Assembly: GCA_017853555.1 (NCBI GenBank)
Contig: JAFMJH010000005.1
Span: 58,165-122,164 of the forward strand
DNA length: 64,000 bases
Source: Steroidobacteraceae bacterium
GTDB lineage: Bacteria; Pseudomonadota; Gammaproteobacteria; Steroidobacterales; Steroidobacteraceae
Direction: 5' to 3'
The position numbers and the translations under genes were made by a program. Positions 37,932 to 47,661 of this stretch are shown in pieces (the stretch's first letter is position 1; each line of letters opens with the position of its first letter). Under the pieces are notes generated by a model. The model saw only the letters and a list, made by a program, of their open reading frames with translations. It was not told the origin of the DNA and ran no database searches.

Positions 37932-39455
37932 CTAGACCGGGGATGCCGGTGAAAGTTCACGACGCCGCGCCACCAGGGCCGCAAGCAGCGCAGCCGCCGC
38001 GAGCAGCAGGATGGGCAGGTTGCCGTACCGCAAAAACGGCGTATCGCCGCTGCGCGGAATGATCTGCGCGCGCAACACCGTGGGCACCCGCTCCGGCGCC
38101 GTCACGAGCAATTCGCCGCGCGGTCCGATCACCGCGGTCACGCCATCGTTGGCGGCTCGGATCAGATAGCGTTGCGCTTCGAGCGCCCGCATCCGGGCGA
38201 TCTGCAAATGTTGGTAACGCGCGCTCGAGCGACCGAACCACGCATCGTTGGTGACGTTGACGAGCGCATGCGAGGCGGCGACCGCCGCACGTTGCGTGCT
38301 CGGGTAGGCATCTTCATAACACACGCTCGCCGCGAGCTTGATGCCCGCGACCTGCAGCGGCGGCTGCGATACGGCACCCGGCGTGAAATCCGAATACGGC
38401 AGATCGAGAACGCGCAACCAGCCGCGCACGAACTGCGGCACCGGAAAGAATTCCGCGAACGGCACGAGATGGTGTTTGTCGTACCACGCCACTTCGCTGT
38501 CGAGACCGAGCACCGAATTGAAGTATTCGAGCGCGCCGGTGCGGGTATTTTCTTCGGCGCGGATCAGCCCGATCACCAGTGCCGAATGCGAGCGGCCTGC
38601 AAGTTCCGCGAGCTCCCGCAGATAGGGGATGATGTTGTTGGCGAGGTCCGGCGCCGCCGACTCGGGCCATACGATGATCGGCGTGCCGAGCGCTTCGACG
38701 GTGAGCGCGCGATACCGCGCGAGCGTCGTGTCGCGATTGCCGTCGAGCCATTTTTGATCTTGCGGGATCGCGCCCTGCACCACCGCGACGCCCACCGGCG
38801 CGGCCGTGGCCTGCGTGAATTCGCGCTGCCCGATCGTCGTCGCCAAGACCCATGGCAGAGCGATCACGAGTGCGGCGAGAACCCGCGTGCGCCAGCCACC
38901 GCGCAGTGCCCACACCAGCGCACCGGCCATCAAAGCCAGCGCGAAACTGATCGCGTGCATCCCGCCGAGCGGCGCGAGACCTGCAAGCCCGCTGTCGGTT
39001 TGCGAATAGCCGAGCGACAACCAGCCGAAGCCCGACAAGGCAAAGCCGCGCAACCACTCGAGCAAGGTCCACGCTGCCGGCAGACCGAGCAGATAACGCG
39101 CCGCACCCTGCGCGGGCAACCAGCGCGCCGCGAACGCGCCGAGCAGCGCGTGATACGCCGCCATCAACGCGACCAGTGCCGCCATCAGCGCCAGCGCGAG
39201 CGCGAGCGGTGCGCCACCGAAACCGTGGATGCTGATTTGCAGCCAATAAGTGCCGACCGTGAACGTGCCGACGCCGAACGCGAAGCCGAGCCATGCGCCG
39301 CGCCGCGCGGGTCGCGTATCGGCACGCGCTTCGTCGAGTGCGAAGAACAACACCGCGGGGGCGAGAATCGCGAGCGGCCAGACGCCGAACGGTGCGAAGG
39401 CGAAAGCCAGCGCAGCACCGGCGATCGCGACGAGCGGGACGGCGAAACGCTTCAG
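37932..39455 (-). CDS. lnt: apolipoprotein N-acyltransferase, apparent CTG start
   Basis: A 507-aa inner-membrane enzyme that adds the third acyl chain to lipoproteins. Catalytic residues are visible: Glu in IVWPESAAP, Lys in YDKHHLVPFAEFFP, and Cys in ASVCYEDAYP, all in the nitrilase domain, preceded by about eight membrane helices. No ATG, GTG or TTG lies between the corC stop and the first helix; the frame reads CTG-AAG-CGT exactly where CTGA overlaps the corC stop, so CTG is the likeliest start. A sequence error is the alternative. Confidence 0.92.
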   Translation of the reverse strand: MKRFAVPLVAIAGAALAFAFAPFGVWPLAILAPAVLFFALDEARADTRPARRGAWLGFAFGVGTFTVGTYWLQISIHGFGGAPLALALALMAALVALMAAYHALLGAFAARWLPAQGAARYLLGLPAAWTLLEWLRGFALSGFGWLSLGYSQTDSGLAGLAPLGGMHAISFALALMAGALVWALRGGWRTRVLAALVIALPWVLATTIGQREFTQATAAPVGVAVVQGAIPQDQKWLDGNRDTTLARYRALTVEALGTPIIVWPESAAPDLANNIIPYLRELAELAGRSHSALVIGLIRAEENTRTGALEYFNSVLGLDSEVAWYDKHHLVPFAEFFPVPQFVRGWLRVLDLPYSDFTPGAVSQPPLQVAGIKLAASVCYEDAYPSTQRAAVAASHALVNVTNDAWFGRSSARYQHLQIARMRALEAQRYLIRAANDGVTAVIGPRGELLVTAPERVPTVLRAQIIPRSGDTPFLRYGNLPILLLAAAALLAALVARRRELSPASPV

Positions 39456-40318
39456 TCTTCGCTCCCGCGCTCTTCGGGTGGCACGAGGTCGCGCGGCGAT
39501 ACGACGCGCAAGGCATCGAGCCGGCGCCGATCGGCACGCATCACGCGCAACTCGAGCTCGCCGATCGCGAGCGTCTCGCCACGACGCGGCAGATGGCCGA
39601 GATGCTTCATGACGATGCCGGCCACGGTGTCGAATTCTTCGTCGGACCAATCGACTCCGAAGTATTCGTTGAATTCGCCGATCGGCGTTGCGCCGCGGAC
39701 GGTGAATTGTCGTTCGCCTTCCTTGCGGATGTTCTGTTCGTCTTCGACATCGAATTCGTCGTCGATGTCGCCCACGATCTGCTCGATCGCGTCTTCGATG
39801 GTGACGAGCCCCGCGACGCCGCCGTACTCGTCGACCACGATCGCCATGTGATTGCGATTGCGGCGAAATTCTTTGAGCAGCACGTTGACGCGCTTGGACT
39901 CGGGGACGACCACCGCCGGGCGCATGCACTCGCGGATGTCGAAGTCGTCCTGTTTGCCGGTGGCAACCACGCGCAGCACGTCTTTGGCGAGCAGGATGCC
40001 GACGATGTCGTCGCGATCCGCATCCATCACGGGGAAACGCGAGTGCCCCGACTCGACGATCACCGGCAGCAAACTCTCCACCGGGTCGTCGCGATCGACG
40101 GCCACCATCTGCGCCCGCGGCACCATGATGTCGCGCACCTGGATGTCCGCGACACCGACCACGCCCTCGAGCATGCGCAGCGCATCGGTGTCGACGATGT
40201 CGCGCTCGAAAGCTCCGCGCAGTTCGCGCAGCAACTGCTCGCGATCCTCGACCGGCCCCGCAAACCGACGCAGCAATCGCCGCAGCAGACCACCCAAACG
40301 ACCCGGCAACGTCTTCAT
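39452..40318 (-). CDS. corC: CorC/HlyC-type transporter-associated CBS protein
   Basis: A 288-aa cytoplasmic protein with an N-terminal acidic region, a CBS pair (about 70-190; RDIMVPRAQMVAVDRDD, VDEYGGVAGLVTIEDAIEQI) and a C-terminal CorC_HlyC domain (about 205-280; DEEFDTVAGIVMKHLGHLP). In E. coli it is linked to magnesium and cobalt efflux. No membrane domain is present, in contrast to longer CorB-like relatives. The ATG overlaps the ybeY stop. Confidence 0.93.
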   Translation of the reverse strand: MKTLPGRLGGLLRRLLRRFAGPVEDREQLLRELRGAFERDIVDTDALRMLEGVVGVADIQVRDIMVPRAQMVAVDRDDPVESLLPVIVESGHSRFPVMDADRDDIVGILLAKDVLRVVATGKQDDFDIRECMRPAVVVPESKRVNVLLKEFRRNRNHMAIVVDEYGGVAGLVTIEDAIEQIVGDIDDEFDVEDEQNIRKEGERQFTVRGATPIGEFNEYFGVDWSDEEFDTVAGIVMKHLGHLPRRGETLAIGELELRVMRADRRRLDALRVVSPRDLVPPEERGSED

Positions 40319-40815
40319 CGCGCAACTCCGGCGCCCTGCGGCACAGCGTAGGGATCGGGCAAACCCAAGACGGCGAGTACGCGCCGCTCGCGACGCTCCA
40401 TGCGCACGGCTTCGGATTCGCGCTCGTGATCGTAGCCAAGCAGATGCAATGCACCGTGCACGACCAGGTGCGCCCAATGCGCCTCGAGCGTCTTGCCCTG
40501 GGCGCGCGCTTCACGCGCGACGACCGGCGCGCAAATCACGATGTCGCCGAGCGGCCGTGGCCACACGCGCGCAACGTGGCGCGCACCGCTCGCCACCGGC
40601 GGAAACGACAGCACGTTGGTCGCATAGTCTTTGCGTCGCCAGCCGAGATTGAGACGCTTGCCCTCGGCAAGCCCAACGATGCGCACCACCAGTTCGGCGC
40701 CGCGCCCGCGTGCACCCGTCGCGGCACGTGCCCAACCGGAAATCCGGCGCGCACTCGGCACGCCACGCCGCAAGGTCGCCTGCACTGCTACCGACAAAGG
40801 CGCACTGCGGCGCAT
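40315..40815 (-). CDS. ybeY: endoribonuclease YbeY
   Basis: A 166-aa YbeY, a zinc-dependent RNase involved in 16S 3' end maturation and ribosome quality control. The three-His zinc site lies in HLVVHGALHLLGYDHERESE. The start ATG overlaps the phoH stop (TGATG). The order miaB-phoH-ybeY-corC-lnt is that of E. coli. Confidence 0.95.
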   Translation of the reverse strand: MRRSAPLSVAVQATLRRGVPSARRISGWARAATGARGRGAELVVRIVGLAEGKRLNLGWRRKDYATNVLSFPPVASGARHVARVWPRPLGDIVICAPVVAREARAQGKTLEAHWAHLVVHGALHLLGYDHERESEAVRMERRERRVLAVLGLPDPYAVPQGAGVAR

Positions 40816-41810
40816 CACCCGCCCTCGCGCGCTTCGCGCGCCTCGTACGCCTGCACGATGCGCTGCACCAACGGGTGACGCACGACGTCGCGCGCCTCGA
40901 AGAATTGGAAACCCACGCCCTGCACGCCGCGCAACACGTCGAGTGCGTGACGCAAACCCGACGGCTTGCCCGGCGGCAGGTCGGTCTGGGTCGGATCGCC
41001 GGTCACCACGGCACGCGATCCGAACCCGATGCGCGTGAGGAACATTTTCATTTGCTCGACGGTGGTGTTCTGCGATTCGTCGAGGATGATGAAAGAATCG
41101 TTGAGCGAGCGGCCGCGCATGAACGCGAGCGGCGCGACTTCGATCACGTTGCGCTCGATGAGTTTGGCGACACGATCGAAGCCCATCATTTCATAGAGGG
41201 CGTCGTACATCGGACGCAGATACGGATCGACCTTCTGCGACAAATCGCCGGGCAGGAACCCGAGTCGCTCGCCCGCTTCGACGGCCGGACGCACGAGCAC
41301 GATGCGGCGCACCTGATCGCTCTGCAAAGCCTCGACCGCACACCCGACCGCGAGATAGGTTTTGCCCGTGCCTGCGGGACCCACGCCGAAGGTCAGGTCG
41401 TTGCGACGGATGCGATGCAGATATTCGCGCTGATTCGGTCCGCGCGCGCGTATGGTGCCGCGCAAAACGCGCAAGCCTGGCTCTTCGCCCGCCTCGCCGT
41501 CGGCGTCGGTCACCACCTTCGCCACGTCGTCGGCATGGTCGCGCAGCGCGAGGTTCACGGCCGCAGGCGTGATTTCTTCGGTGCTCGTCAATCGGAACAA
41601 CTCGCGCAGCAAGGCTTCGCAGGCCGCGGCCCGTGCCCCCTGCACGCGAAACGCGCTGCCGCGGCGACGGATCTCGACGTCGAGGCGTGCTTCGATGCCG
41701 CGCAGATTGTCATCGAGCGGGCCGCACAAATTGGCGAGTCGTTCATTGTCGGCGGGCTCGAGCGTGAACTCGCGTAACGCCACGGCACCGGCACCGGTCG
41801 CGTCAGCCAC
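40815..41810 (-). CDS. ybeZ: PhoH-like ATPase (YbeZ)
   Basis: A 331-aa PhoH-family P-loop ATPase. Walker A is [11 protein letters not shown], Walker B region [10 protein letters not shown], and the C-terminal [20 protein letters not shown] is typical. An N-terminal KH-like region (about 15-85) may bind RNA. It works with YbeY in ribosome or RNA metabolism. GTG 41810 overlaps the miaB stop by 8 bp and is the best start. Confidence 0.93.
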   Translation of the reverse strand: MADATGAGAVALREFTLEPADNERLANLCGPLDDNLRGIEARLDVEIRRRGSAFRVQGARAAACEALLRELFRLTSTEEITPAAVNLALRDHADDVAKVVTDADGEAGEEPGLRVLRGTIRARGPNQREYLHRIRRNDLTFGVGPAGTGKTYLAVGCAVEALQSDQVRRIVLVRPAVEAGERLGFLPGDLSQKVDPYLRPMYDALYEMMGFDRVAKLIERNVIEVAPLAFMRGRSLNDSFIILDESQNTTVEQMKMFLTRIGFGSRAVVTGDPTQTDLPPGKPSGLRHALDVLRGVQGVGFQFFEARDVVRHPLVQRIVQAYEAREAREGG

Positions 41811-43146
41811 GCACGGCCTCCGCCGCAGCGATCCGGCCGCGCAGCGAATGTGCGCGCGCTTCGGTGATGTCGAGCTCGACGAAATGCCCGATCAAGTTCG
41901 CCGGCCCGGGGAAATTGACCCAGCGGTTGTCTTCGGTGCGCCCGGCGAGCTCGGTCTGATCTTTGCGCGCGTGGCGCTCGACCAGCACGCGTTGCCGACT
42001 GCCCACCATCGCCCGACTGCGCGCTTGCGCCTGTTCTTCGAGCAGCGTCTGCAAGCGCACCAGACGCGCCTGCTTCTCTTCGTGCGGCACTTCGTCCGGC
42101 AGCGACGCCGCCGGCGTCCCAGGTCTGCGGCTGTAGAGGAAACTGAAGGATTGATCGATGTCGAGCTCGCGCACGAGTTTCAGTGTGGCTTCGAAATCGC
42201 GCTCGGTCTCGCCGGGAAAACCGACGATGAAATCGGAGGTGACCGAAATGTCGGGACGTACCGCGCGCAACTTGCGGATGCGTTCTTTGAATTGCAGCGC
42301 CGTGTAGCCGCGTTTCATGGCGGCAAGCACGCGATCGGCGCCCGACTGCACGGGCAAGTGCAGATGATTGGCCAGTTGCGGCACGCTTGCGTACGCCTCG
42401 ATCAGACTGTCGTCGAACTCGAGCGGATGCGAAGTCGTGAAGCGGATGCGCTCGATGCCTTCGAGCGCGGCGACGTGATGGATCAACGTTGCAAGGTCGA
42501 CTTCGGCGCCGTCGGCCATCGGCCCGCGATACGCGTTGACGTTTTGACCGAGCAAGGTGATCTCGCGCACGCCCTGCGCGGCGAGCTCGGCGATCTCGTC
42601 GAGCACCGAATCGAAGGGTCTGCTGATCTCGTCGCCGCGCGTGTACGGCACGACGCAAAAACTGCAGTACTTGCTGCAACCTTCCATGATCGAGACGAAG
42701 GCCGTCGCACCCTCGGCACGCGGCGCCGGCAAATGATCGAACTTTTCGATTTCCGGAAAGCTGATGTCGACGACGGCACGCCCGCGGGCACGACGCTCGG
42801 CGAGCAACTCGGGCAAGCGATGCAAGGTCTGCGGCCCGAACACGAGATCGACCTGCGGCGCGCGCGCCGTGATGGCGTCGCCCTCCTGGCTTGCCACGCA
42901 ACCACCCACGCCGATGACGAGGCCGGGGCGCAGGTCTTTGAGTTGTTTCCATTCGCCGAGCAGCGAGAACACTTTGTCCTGGGCTTTCTCACGCACCGAA
43001 CAAGTGTTCATGAGCAGCACGTCGGCCGCAGCCGGGTCGTCGGTCGGCTGCATGCCGAGCGAGTCGGCGAGTACGTCGCCCATGCGGGCCGAGTCGTACT
43101 CGTTCATCTGACAGCCGAAAGACTTGATGAAATAGCGTCCCGGCAT
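41803..43146 (-). CDS. miaB: tRNA-2-methylthio-N6-dimethylallyladenosine synthase MiaB
   Basis: A 447-aa radical-SAM methylthiotransferase modifying A37 of tRNAs reading UNN codons. The N-terminal UPF0004 domain supplies cluster cysteines ([32 protein letters not shown]), the radical SAM cluster is [15 protein letters not shown], and a TRAM domain ends the protein. It starts 3 nt after ssb and leads into ybeZ-ybeY-corC-lnt. Confidence 0.97.
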   Translation of the reverse strand: MPGRYFIKSFGCQMNEYDSARMGDVLADSLGMQPTDDPAAADVLLMNTCSVREKAQDKVFSLLGEWKQLKDLRPGLVIGVGGCVASQEGDAITARAPQVDLVFGPQTLHRLPELLAERRARGRAVVDISFPEIEKFDHLPAPRAEGATAFVSIMEGCSKYCSFCVVPYTRGDEISRPFDSVLDEIAELAAQGVREITLLGQNVNAYRGPMADGAEVDLATLIHHVAALEGIERIRFTTSHPLEFDDSLIEAYASVPQLANHLHLPVQSGADRVLAAMKRGYTALQFKERIRKLRAVRPDISVTSDFIVGFPGETERDFEATLKLVRELDIDQSFSFLYSRRPGTPAASLPDEVPHEEKQARLVRLQTLLEEQAQARSRAMVGSRQRVLVERHARKDQTELAGRTEDNRWVNFPGPANLIGHFVELDITEARAHSLRGRIAAAEAVRG

Positions 43147-43149
43147 GCG

Positions 43150-43602
43150 TCAGAACGGGATGTCGTCGTCGAAGTCGTCTTTTTCGGTGCTGCTGCGCAC
43201 CGGCTCGCCACCGCCCGTGTCGGCGGCACTGCGGCCGCCGCCGCCCATACCGCGACCGCCGCCGCTACCGCTGCCGAGCATCTGCATCTCGTTGGCGACG
43301 ATTTCAGTGGTGTAGCGGTCGTTGCCCTGCTTGTCCTGCCACTTGCGGGTGCGCAGCCGACCTTCGATGTACACCTGCGAACCCTTCTTGAGGTATTCGC
43401 CAGCGATCTCGGCGAGGCGCCCGAACATGGCGACGCTGTGCCATTCGGTTTGCTCTTTCATCTCGCCGCTTTGCTTGTCCTTCCAGCTCTCGCTGGTGGC
43501 GATGCGAAGATTGCAGACGGTCATGCCGGAGGGCATGGCCTTGGTGTCCGGGTCTTGGCCGAGATTGCCGACGAGGATGACTTTGTTGATGCCGCGCGCC
43601 AT
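43150..43602 (-). CDS. ssb: single-stranded DNA-binding protein
   Basis: A 150-aa SSB. The OB fold starts [18 protein letters not shown]; the Gly/Arg/Ser-rich linker (about 112-135) ends in the acidic tip DDDIPF, which recruits repair and replication partners. It diverges from uvrA, the conserved arrangement, but here is only 3 nt upstream of miaB, so the two are probably co-transcribed. ATG 43602 is preceded by AAGGA. No CTG-N10-CAG LexA box was seen in the 208-bp spacer. Confidence 0.97.
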   Translation of the reverse strand: MARGINKVILVGNLGQDPDTKAMPSGMTVCNLRIATSESWKDKQSGEMKEQTEWHSVAMFGRLAEIAGEYLKKGSQVYIEGRLRTRKWQDKQGNDRYTTEIVANEMQMLGSGSGGGRGMGGGGRSAADTGGGEPVRSSTEKDDFDDDIPF

Positions 43603-43655
43603 GACGGTGTCCTTAGCTGATTCTTGGGGAGAACGGGGTGTTTTCCGAGGGGTCC

Positions 43656-43661
43656 ATTCTA
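43656..43661 (-). promoter_or_regulatory. ssb -10 hexamer
   Basis: TAGAAT on the minus strand lies 53 nt before the ssb ATG. A leader of about 45 nt with an AAGGA ribosome site would result. The -35 is not evident. Confidence 0.5.
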
Positions 43662-43775
43662 GTCGGAACCCCCCCTGCCTGCACCGCGTATTCGGCGTGG
43701 ATTCGCCCGGCTTCAGGCCGCCTGCGCCCCGATCCGGGGCGTTGCATCCAACCACCCCGGAGTCGCCCGCCGGGG

Positions 43776-43781
43776 TAAACT
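43776..43781 (+). promoter_or_regulatory. uvrA -10-like hexamer
   Basis: TAAACT ends 29 nt before the uvrA ATG, with no consensus -35 at the usual spacing and no SOS box overlapping it. Weak call. Confidence 0.35.
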
Positions 43782-43810
43782 AGTCGGCTGTCTTTTTCAG
43801 ACGACGACCC

Positions 43811-46678
43811 ATGCAACCGATCCGGATCCGGGGCGCCCGTACCCACAATCTGCGCAACGTCGACCTCGACATCCCGCGCCACCGACTGGTGGTGGTCACG
43901 GGGCTGTCGGGCTCGGGCAAGTCGTCGCTGGCCTTCGACACGCTGTATGCCGAGGGGCAGAGGCGCTACGTCGAGTCGCTCTCGGCCTATGCCCGCCAAT
44001 TCCTGTCCATGACCGACAAGCCGGACGTGGACCATATCGAAGGACTCTCGCCCGCAATCGCGATCGAGCAAAAGGCCGCCTCCCACAACCCGCGCTCCAC
44101 CGTCGGCACGGTCACCGAGATTCTCGACTATCTGCGTCTGCTGTATGCGCGCGTAGGCCTGCCGCATTGTCCCGAGCACGGCGGCGCGCTCGAGGCGCAA
44201 ACCGTCAGCCAGATGGTCGACCAGGTCTTGAGTTGGCCCGAAGGTACCGGCGCGCTGTTGCTCGCCCCGCTCGTGCAGGAGCGCAAGGGCGAACACGCCG
44301 CGATCCTCGCGGACCTGCAAGCGCAGGGCTTCGTGCGCGCACGCATCGACGGCACCGTGCACGAACTCGACTCGATTCCGAAGCTCGACGCCCGCAAACG
44401 TCACGACATCGACGCGGTCGTCGATCGCTTTCGGGTGCGGCCCGATCTCGCGCAGCGCCTCGCCGAATCCTTCGAGACCGCGCTGCGCCTCTCGAGCGGC
44501 ACGGCGCGCGTCGTCCGCCTTGAAGAGGCCGGCGACGTCCGTGCCGGTTCGTTGTTCTCGAATCGACACGCCTGCCCCGAATGCGGGTACGCAGTGTCGG
44601 TGCTCGAGCCTAAGATGTTCTCGTTCAACAGCCCGAGTGGCGCCTGCCCCACTTGCGACGGCCTCGGTGAACAGGAATTCTTTGATCCGGCACGCATCGT
44701 CGCTTTTCCGCAGTTGTCGCTCGCCGGCGGCGCCGTGCGCGGCTGGGACCGGCACAATGCGCACTATCTCGCGCTCATCCGCTCGCTCGCGCGCCACTAC
44801 GGCTTCGACATCGAAGAGCCGTGGCAAGAGCTGCCGGAGCAGGTACGCACGATCCTGCTCTACGGCAGCGGCGATGAAACCATAGATTTCTTTTATCCCG
44901 CCGCCGGCGGCAAGGTGACCCAGCGCAAGCACGTCTTCGAGGGCATGCTGAACAACATCGAACGGCGCTATCGCGAATCCGACTCGGTGGAAGTGCGCGA
45001 AGAACTCGGCAAATTCCTCGGCATGCGCCCCTGCCCCGACTGCGGCGGCGGGCGCCTCAATCTCACCGCCCGGCACGTCCACGTCGGCGGGCACTCGCTG
45101 CCTTCGGTCACGCATCTGGCGGTCGCGGACTCGGCACAATTTTTCGCCACGCTCGAAGTGCCGGGCTGGCGGCGTGAAGTCGCCGCGAAAATCCTGCGCG
45201 AAGTGCAGGATCGCCTGCGCTTTCTGCTCGACGTCGGATTGGGTTACCTCACCCTCGATCGCGGCGCCGATTCACTGTCGGGCGGCGAAGCGCAGCGCAT
45301 CCGGCTCGCGAGCCAGATCGGCTCCGGGCTCACCGGCGTGATGTATATCCTCGATGAACCCTCGATCGGCCTGCATCAGCGCGACAACGAGCGTCTGCTC
45401 GCCACGCTGCACAAGCTGCGCGATCTCGGCAATTCGGTGATCGTCGTCGAACACGACGAAGATGCCATCCGCGCGGCCGACCACGTCATCGATCTCGGAC
45501 CGGGCGCGGGCGTGCACGGCGGCGAAGTGGTCGCGCAAGGCACGCCCAAAGAAATCACCGCGAATCCGGCCTCGTTGACCGGGCGCTATCTCTCCGGAGC
45601 GATCGCGATCCCGGTGCCGCAACGCCGCACGCCGGTACGCGACGGCCGACTGCTGCGCGTGCTCGGTGCAACGGGCAACAACCTCAAGGACGTCACGGTC
45701 GACATCCCGCTGGGGCTGCTGACCTGCGTCACGGGCGTCTCGGGTTCGGGCAAGAGCACGCTCATCAACGACACCTTGCTGCGCCGGGCAAGTGCCGAAC
45801 TCGGTGGCAGTCCGAACGACGCTGCGCCCTGCCGTGCGCTCGAAGGGCTCGCGCAACTCGACCGCGTGATCGCCATCGACCAGAGTCCGCTCGGCCGCAC
45901 GCCCCGCTCGAATCCGGCGACCTACACCGGACTGTTCACGCACTTGCGCGAACTCTATGCACAAGTGCCAGAAGCGCGCAGCCGCGGCTACGACGCCGGA
46001 CGCTTCAGCTTCAACGTCAAAGGTGGACGCTGCGAGTCCTGCCAGGGCGACGGCGTGATGCGCGTCGAGATGCATTTTCTGCCCGACGTGTACGTGCCCT
46101 GCGACGTCTGTCGCGGCAAGCGCTACAACCGCGAAACGCTCGAAGTCCTGTATCGCGGCAAGAGCATCCACGATGCGCTCGACATGACCATCGAAGATGC
46201 ACTCAAATTTTTCCAGAATATTCCGGCCGTGCAGTCGAAACTGCAGACCCTGCTCGACGTGGGTCTCGGATACGTGAAGCTCGGCCAGAACGCGACCACG
46301 TTGTCGGGCGGCGAAGCGCAACGCGTGAAACTCGCGCGCGAGCTCGCCAAACGCGCCACCGGCCGCACGCTCTACGTGCTCGACGAACCGACCACGGGAC
46401 TGCACTTCCACGACATCGCGCAATTGCTCGGCGTCTTGCTGCGACTGCGCGACGAAGGCAACACCATCGTCGTCATCGAGCACAACCTCGACGTGATCAA
46501 AACCGCGGACTGGTTGATCGATCTCGGCCCCGAAGGCGGTGATGCCGGTGGCGAGATCATCGTGACGGGCACACCCGAGACGGTGGCCGCACATCCGACG
46601 TCGCATACGGGACGCTTCCTCGCGCCCCTGCTTGCTCAAGCGCGTCGCAAACGCTCCGGGCCCGACAAGAAAAGCTGA
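43811..46678 (+). CDS. uvrA: excinuclease ABC subunit UvrA
   Basis: A 955-aa dual ATPase that finds bulky DNA lesions for nucleotide excision repair. The first Walker A is [16 protein letters not shown], the second [16 protein letters not shown]. Two ABC signatures [16 protein letters not shown] and [16 protein letters not shown] are present. Zinc modules CPECGYAV...CPTCDGLG and CESCQGDGV...CDVCRGKRY are intact. Length equals the E. coli range (940). It diverges from ssb. The 3' end overlaps the GNAT gene by 43 bp. Confidence 0.98.
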   Translation: MQPIRIRGARTHNLRNVDLDIPRHRLVVVTGLSGSGKSSLAFDTLYAEGQRRYVESLSAYARQFLSMTDKPDVDHIEGLSPAIAIEQKAASHNPRSTVGTVTEILDYLRLLYARVGLPHCPEHGGALEAQTVSQMVDQVLSWPEGTGALLLAPLVQERKGEHAAILADLQAQGFVRARIDGTVHELDSIPKLDARKRHDIDAVVDRFRVRPDLAQRLAESFETALRLSSGTARVVRLEEAGDVRAGSLFSNRHACPECGYAVSVLEPKMFSFNSPSGACPTCDGLGEQEFFDPARIVAFPQLSLAGGAVRGWDRHNAHYLALIRSLARHYGFDIEEPWQELPEQVRTILLYGSGDETIDFFYPAAGGKVTQRKHVFEGMLNNIERRYRESDSVEVREELGKFLGMRPCPDCGGGRLNLTARHVHVGGHSLPSVTHLAVADSAQFFATLEVPGWRREVAAKILREVQDRLRFLLDVGLGYLTLDRGADSLSGGEAQRIRLASQIGSGLTGVMYILDEPSIGLHQRDNERLLATLHKLRDLGNSVIVVEHDEDAIRAADHVIDLGPGAGVHGGEVVAQGTPKEITANPASLTGRYLSGAIAIPVPQRRTPVRDGRLLRVLGATGNNLKDVTVDIPLGLLTCVTGVSGSGKSTLINDTLLRRASAELGGSPNDAAPCRALEGLAQLDRVIAIDQSPLGRTPRSNPATYTGLFTHLRELYAQVPEARSRGYDAGRFSFNVKGGRCESCQGDGVMRVEMHFLPDVYVPCDVCRGKRYNRETLEVLYRGKSIHDALDMTIEDALKFFQNIPAVQSKLQTLLDVGLGYVKLGQNATTLSGGEAQRVKLARELAKRATGRTLYVLDEPTTGLHFHDIAQLLGVLLRLRDEGNTIVVIEHNLDVIKTADWLIDLGPEGGDAGGEIIVTGTPETVAAHPTSHTGRFLAPLLAQARRKRSGPDKKS

Positions 46679-47127
46679 AACACCTGCCCGTCGGCGACGC
46701 GCTCGCGAAACTTGCCGTGGGTGTACTGCGCCACGACGCTGCGCCAGAACGCGACCGCGGTCGTGTTGCCCTGCGGTTCGGCGATCTGCCAATGACCCGC
46801 GAATCGATCTAGCAACAGGCACACCGCCGCGCGACCGACGCCGCCGCGACGATGCGCGCGCGTAACAAAGAATTCGACCATACGATATTCGTCGGGACGC
46901 TCTTTGGCCCCGCGCCAGGTGATCACCGCGAACCCCGCGGGTTCGTGGTCGCGCATCACGAGCATGACGGCCGCATCGTCGGCCTCGAGCCAACGCGCGA
47001 GTTCGGCGGCCGCGACGTCGACGGGCGCGGCACTCGCACCCATCTCCAGCAACCACTCGCCGTATGCGGCTTCGAGCCAGCGACGTTGTTCCCGCGACGC
47101 GCGCGCGTCGCGCACACTCACGGTCAC
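46636..47127 (-). CDS. GNAT-family N-acetyltransferase
   Basis: A 163-aa acetyltransferase fold. The acetyl-CoA pyrophosphate loop is seen as [22 protein letters not shown] (Arg-x-x-Gly-x-Gly/Ala type), with [12 protein letters not shown] before it. The substrate cannot be named. The gene probably starts at GTG 47127; a terminator for the upstream lipoprotein gene lies 19-61 nt before it, so it needs its own promoter, which is not evident. It overlaps the uvrA end. Confidence 0.8.
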   Translation of the reverse strand: MTVSVRDARASREQRRWLEAAYGEWLLEMGASAAPVDVAAAELARWLEADDAAVMLVMRDHEPAGFAVITWRGAKERPDEYRMVEFFVTRAHRRGGVGRAAVCLLLDRFAGHWQIAEPQGNTTAVAFWRSVVAQYTHGKFRERVADGQVFQLFLSGPERLRRA

Positions 47128-47145
47128 GCGAAATTCTCCCCCCTC

Positions 47146-47188
47146 AAAAAAAAGAGCCCGGGAGATGGGTGACCACCTACCCGGGCTC
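47146..47188 (-). terminator. intrinsic terminator of the small lipoprotein gene
   Basis: GAGCCCGGG (47188-47180 on the minus strand, read with its complement at 47162-47154) forms a 9-bp stem around a 17-nt loop that can itself fold, followed on the minus strand by T8. It lies 46 nt after the lipoprotein stop. Confidence 0.85.
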
Positions 47189-47233
47189 GTTTCGGAGCGT
47201 TACGCCCCGACGAAGAAATTCTCTAAGCGAGAA

Positions 47234-47461
47234 TTACTTCTTGGCCTCCGGGGCAGCCGGGGCGGCCGGAGCAGCGGCTTCCGGAGCAGCGGCCGGAGCA
47301 GCAGCGTCGGCAGCCGGAGCGGCGGCGTCGGCAGCCGGAGCAGCCGGGGCCTCAGCAGCCGGGGCCGGAGCAGCAGCTTCCGGAGCGGCTTCGGGCTTCT
47401 TGGCGCAGGCGGTCAGGGCGAGCGCTGCGACAGCAGCGGCGAGAGCGAGCTTCGTCTTCAT
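47234..47461 (-). CDS. small Ala/Pro-rich lipoprotein
   Basis: A 75-aa lipoprotein. The signal peptide MKTKLALAAAVAALALTAC has a clear lipobox (LTAC, Cys19). The mature part is low-complexity, mostly Ala and Pro with Glu/Asp and Lys, including a repeated PAADAAA unit and ending PEAKK, so it is probably disordered, perhaps spanning toward peptidoglycan or the surface. No domain is recognised. It has its own promoter (about 77-nt leader) and terminator, so it is a well-defended single gene despite its composition. ATG 47461 is used; the upstream Met at 47500 is not preferred. Confidence 0.78.
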   Translation of the reverse strand: MKTKLALAAAVAALALTACAKKPEAAPEAAAPAPAAEAPAAPAADAAAPAADAAAPAAAPEAAAPAAPAAPEAKK

Positions 47462-47544
47462 TTGATGTTTACCCCAAAAAGTAAAGACAGATGGAATCAA
47501 ACAACCTAGCTAGTTTGTCTGGCGATCGTTAAATCGCGCCGCAA

Positions 47545-47573
47545 ATTCTATAGAGTTTCTGTGGCGTTGGGAA
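47545..47573 (-). promoter_or_regulatory. promoter of the small lipoprotein gene
   Basis: On the minus strand TTCCCA (47573-47568) and TAGAAT (47550-47545) are 17 bp apart. The start would be near 47538. The same 200-bp spacer carries the pepQ -10. Confidence 0.6.
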
Positions 47574-47638
47574 TGTCCTGCCGACGGCGGAGATCGGGGA
47601 TTCCGGCACCGCCCGGGGACATCGCGACGGCCCCGGCC

Positions 47639-47644
47639 TAGAAT
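47639..47644 (+). promoter_or_regulatory. pepQ -10 hexamer
   Basis: TAGAAT ends 17 nt before the pepQ ATG (47662); a CCGGAGG ribosome site lies between. A short but led transcript is expected. Confidence 0.45.
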
Positions 47645-47661
47645 GCCTGCCGGAGGCTCCA

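Noticed and set aside
43603..43810. Possible LexA/SOS box between ssb and uvrA
   Set aside because: CTGTCTTTTTCAG has CTG and CAG only 7 bp apart, against 10 in the gammaproteobacterial box, and no palindromic core.
47064..47465. Plus-strand Ala/Gly-rich frame opposite the small lipoprotein
   Set aside because: It is the mirror of the GC-rich repeat on the other strand; the minus frame has a lipobox, promoter and terminator, the plus frame has none.
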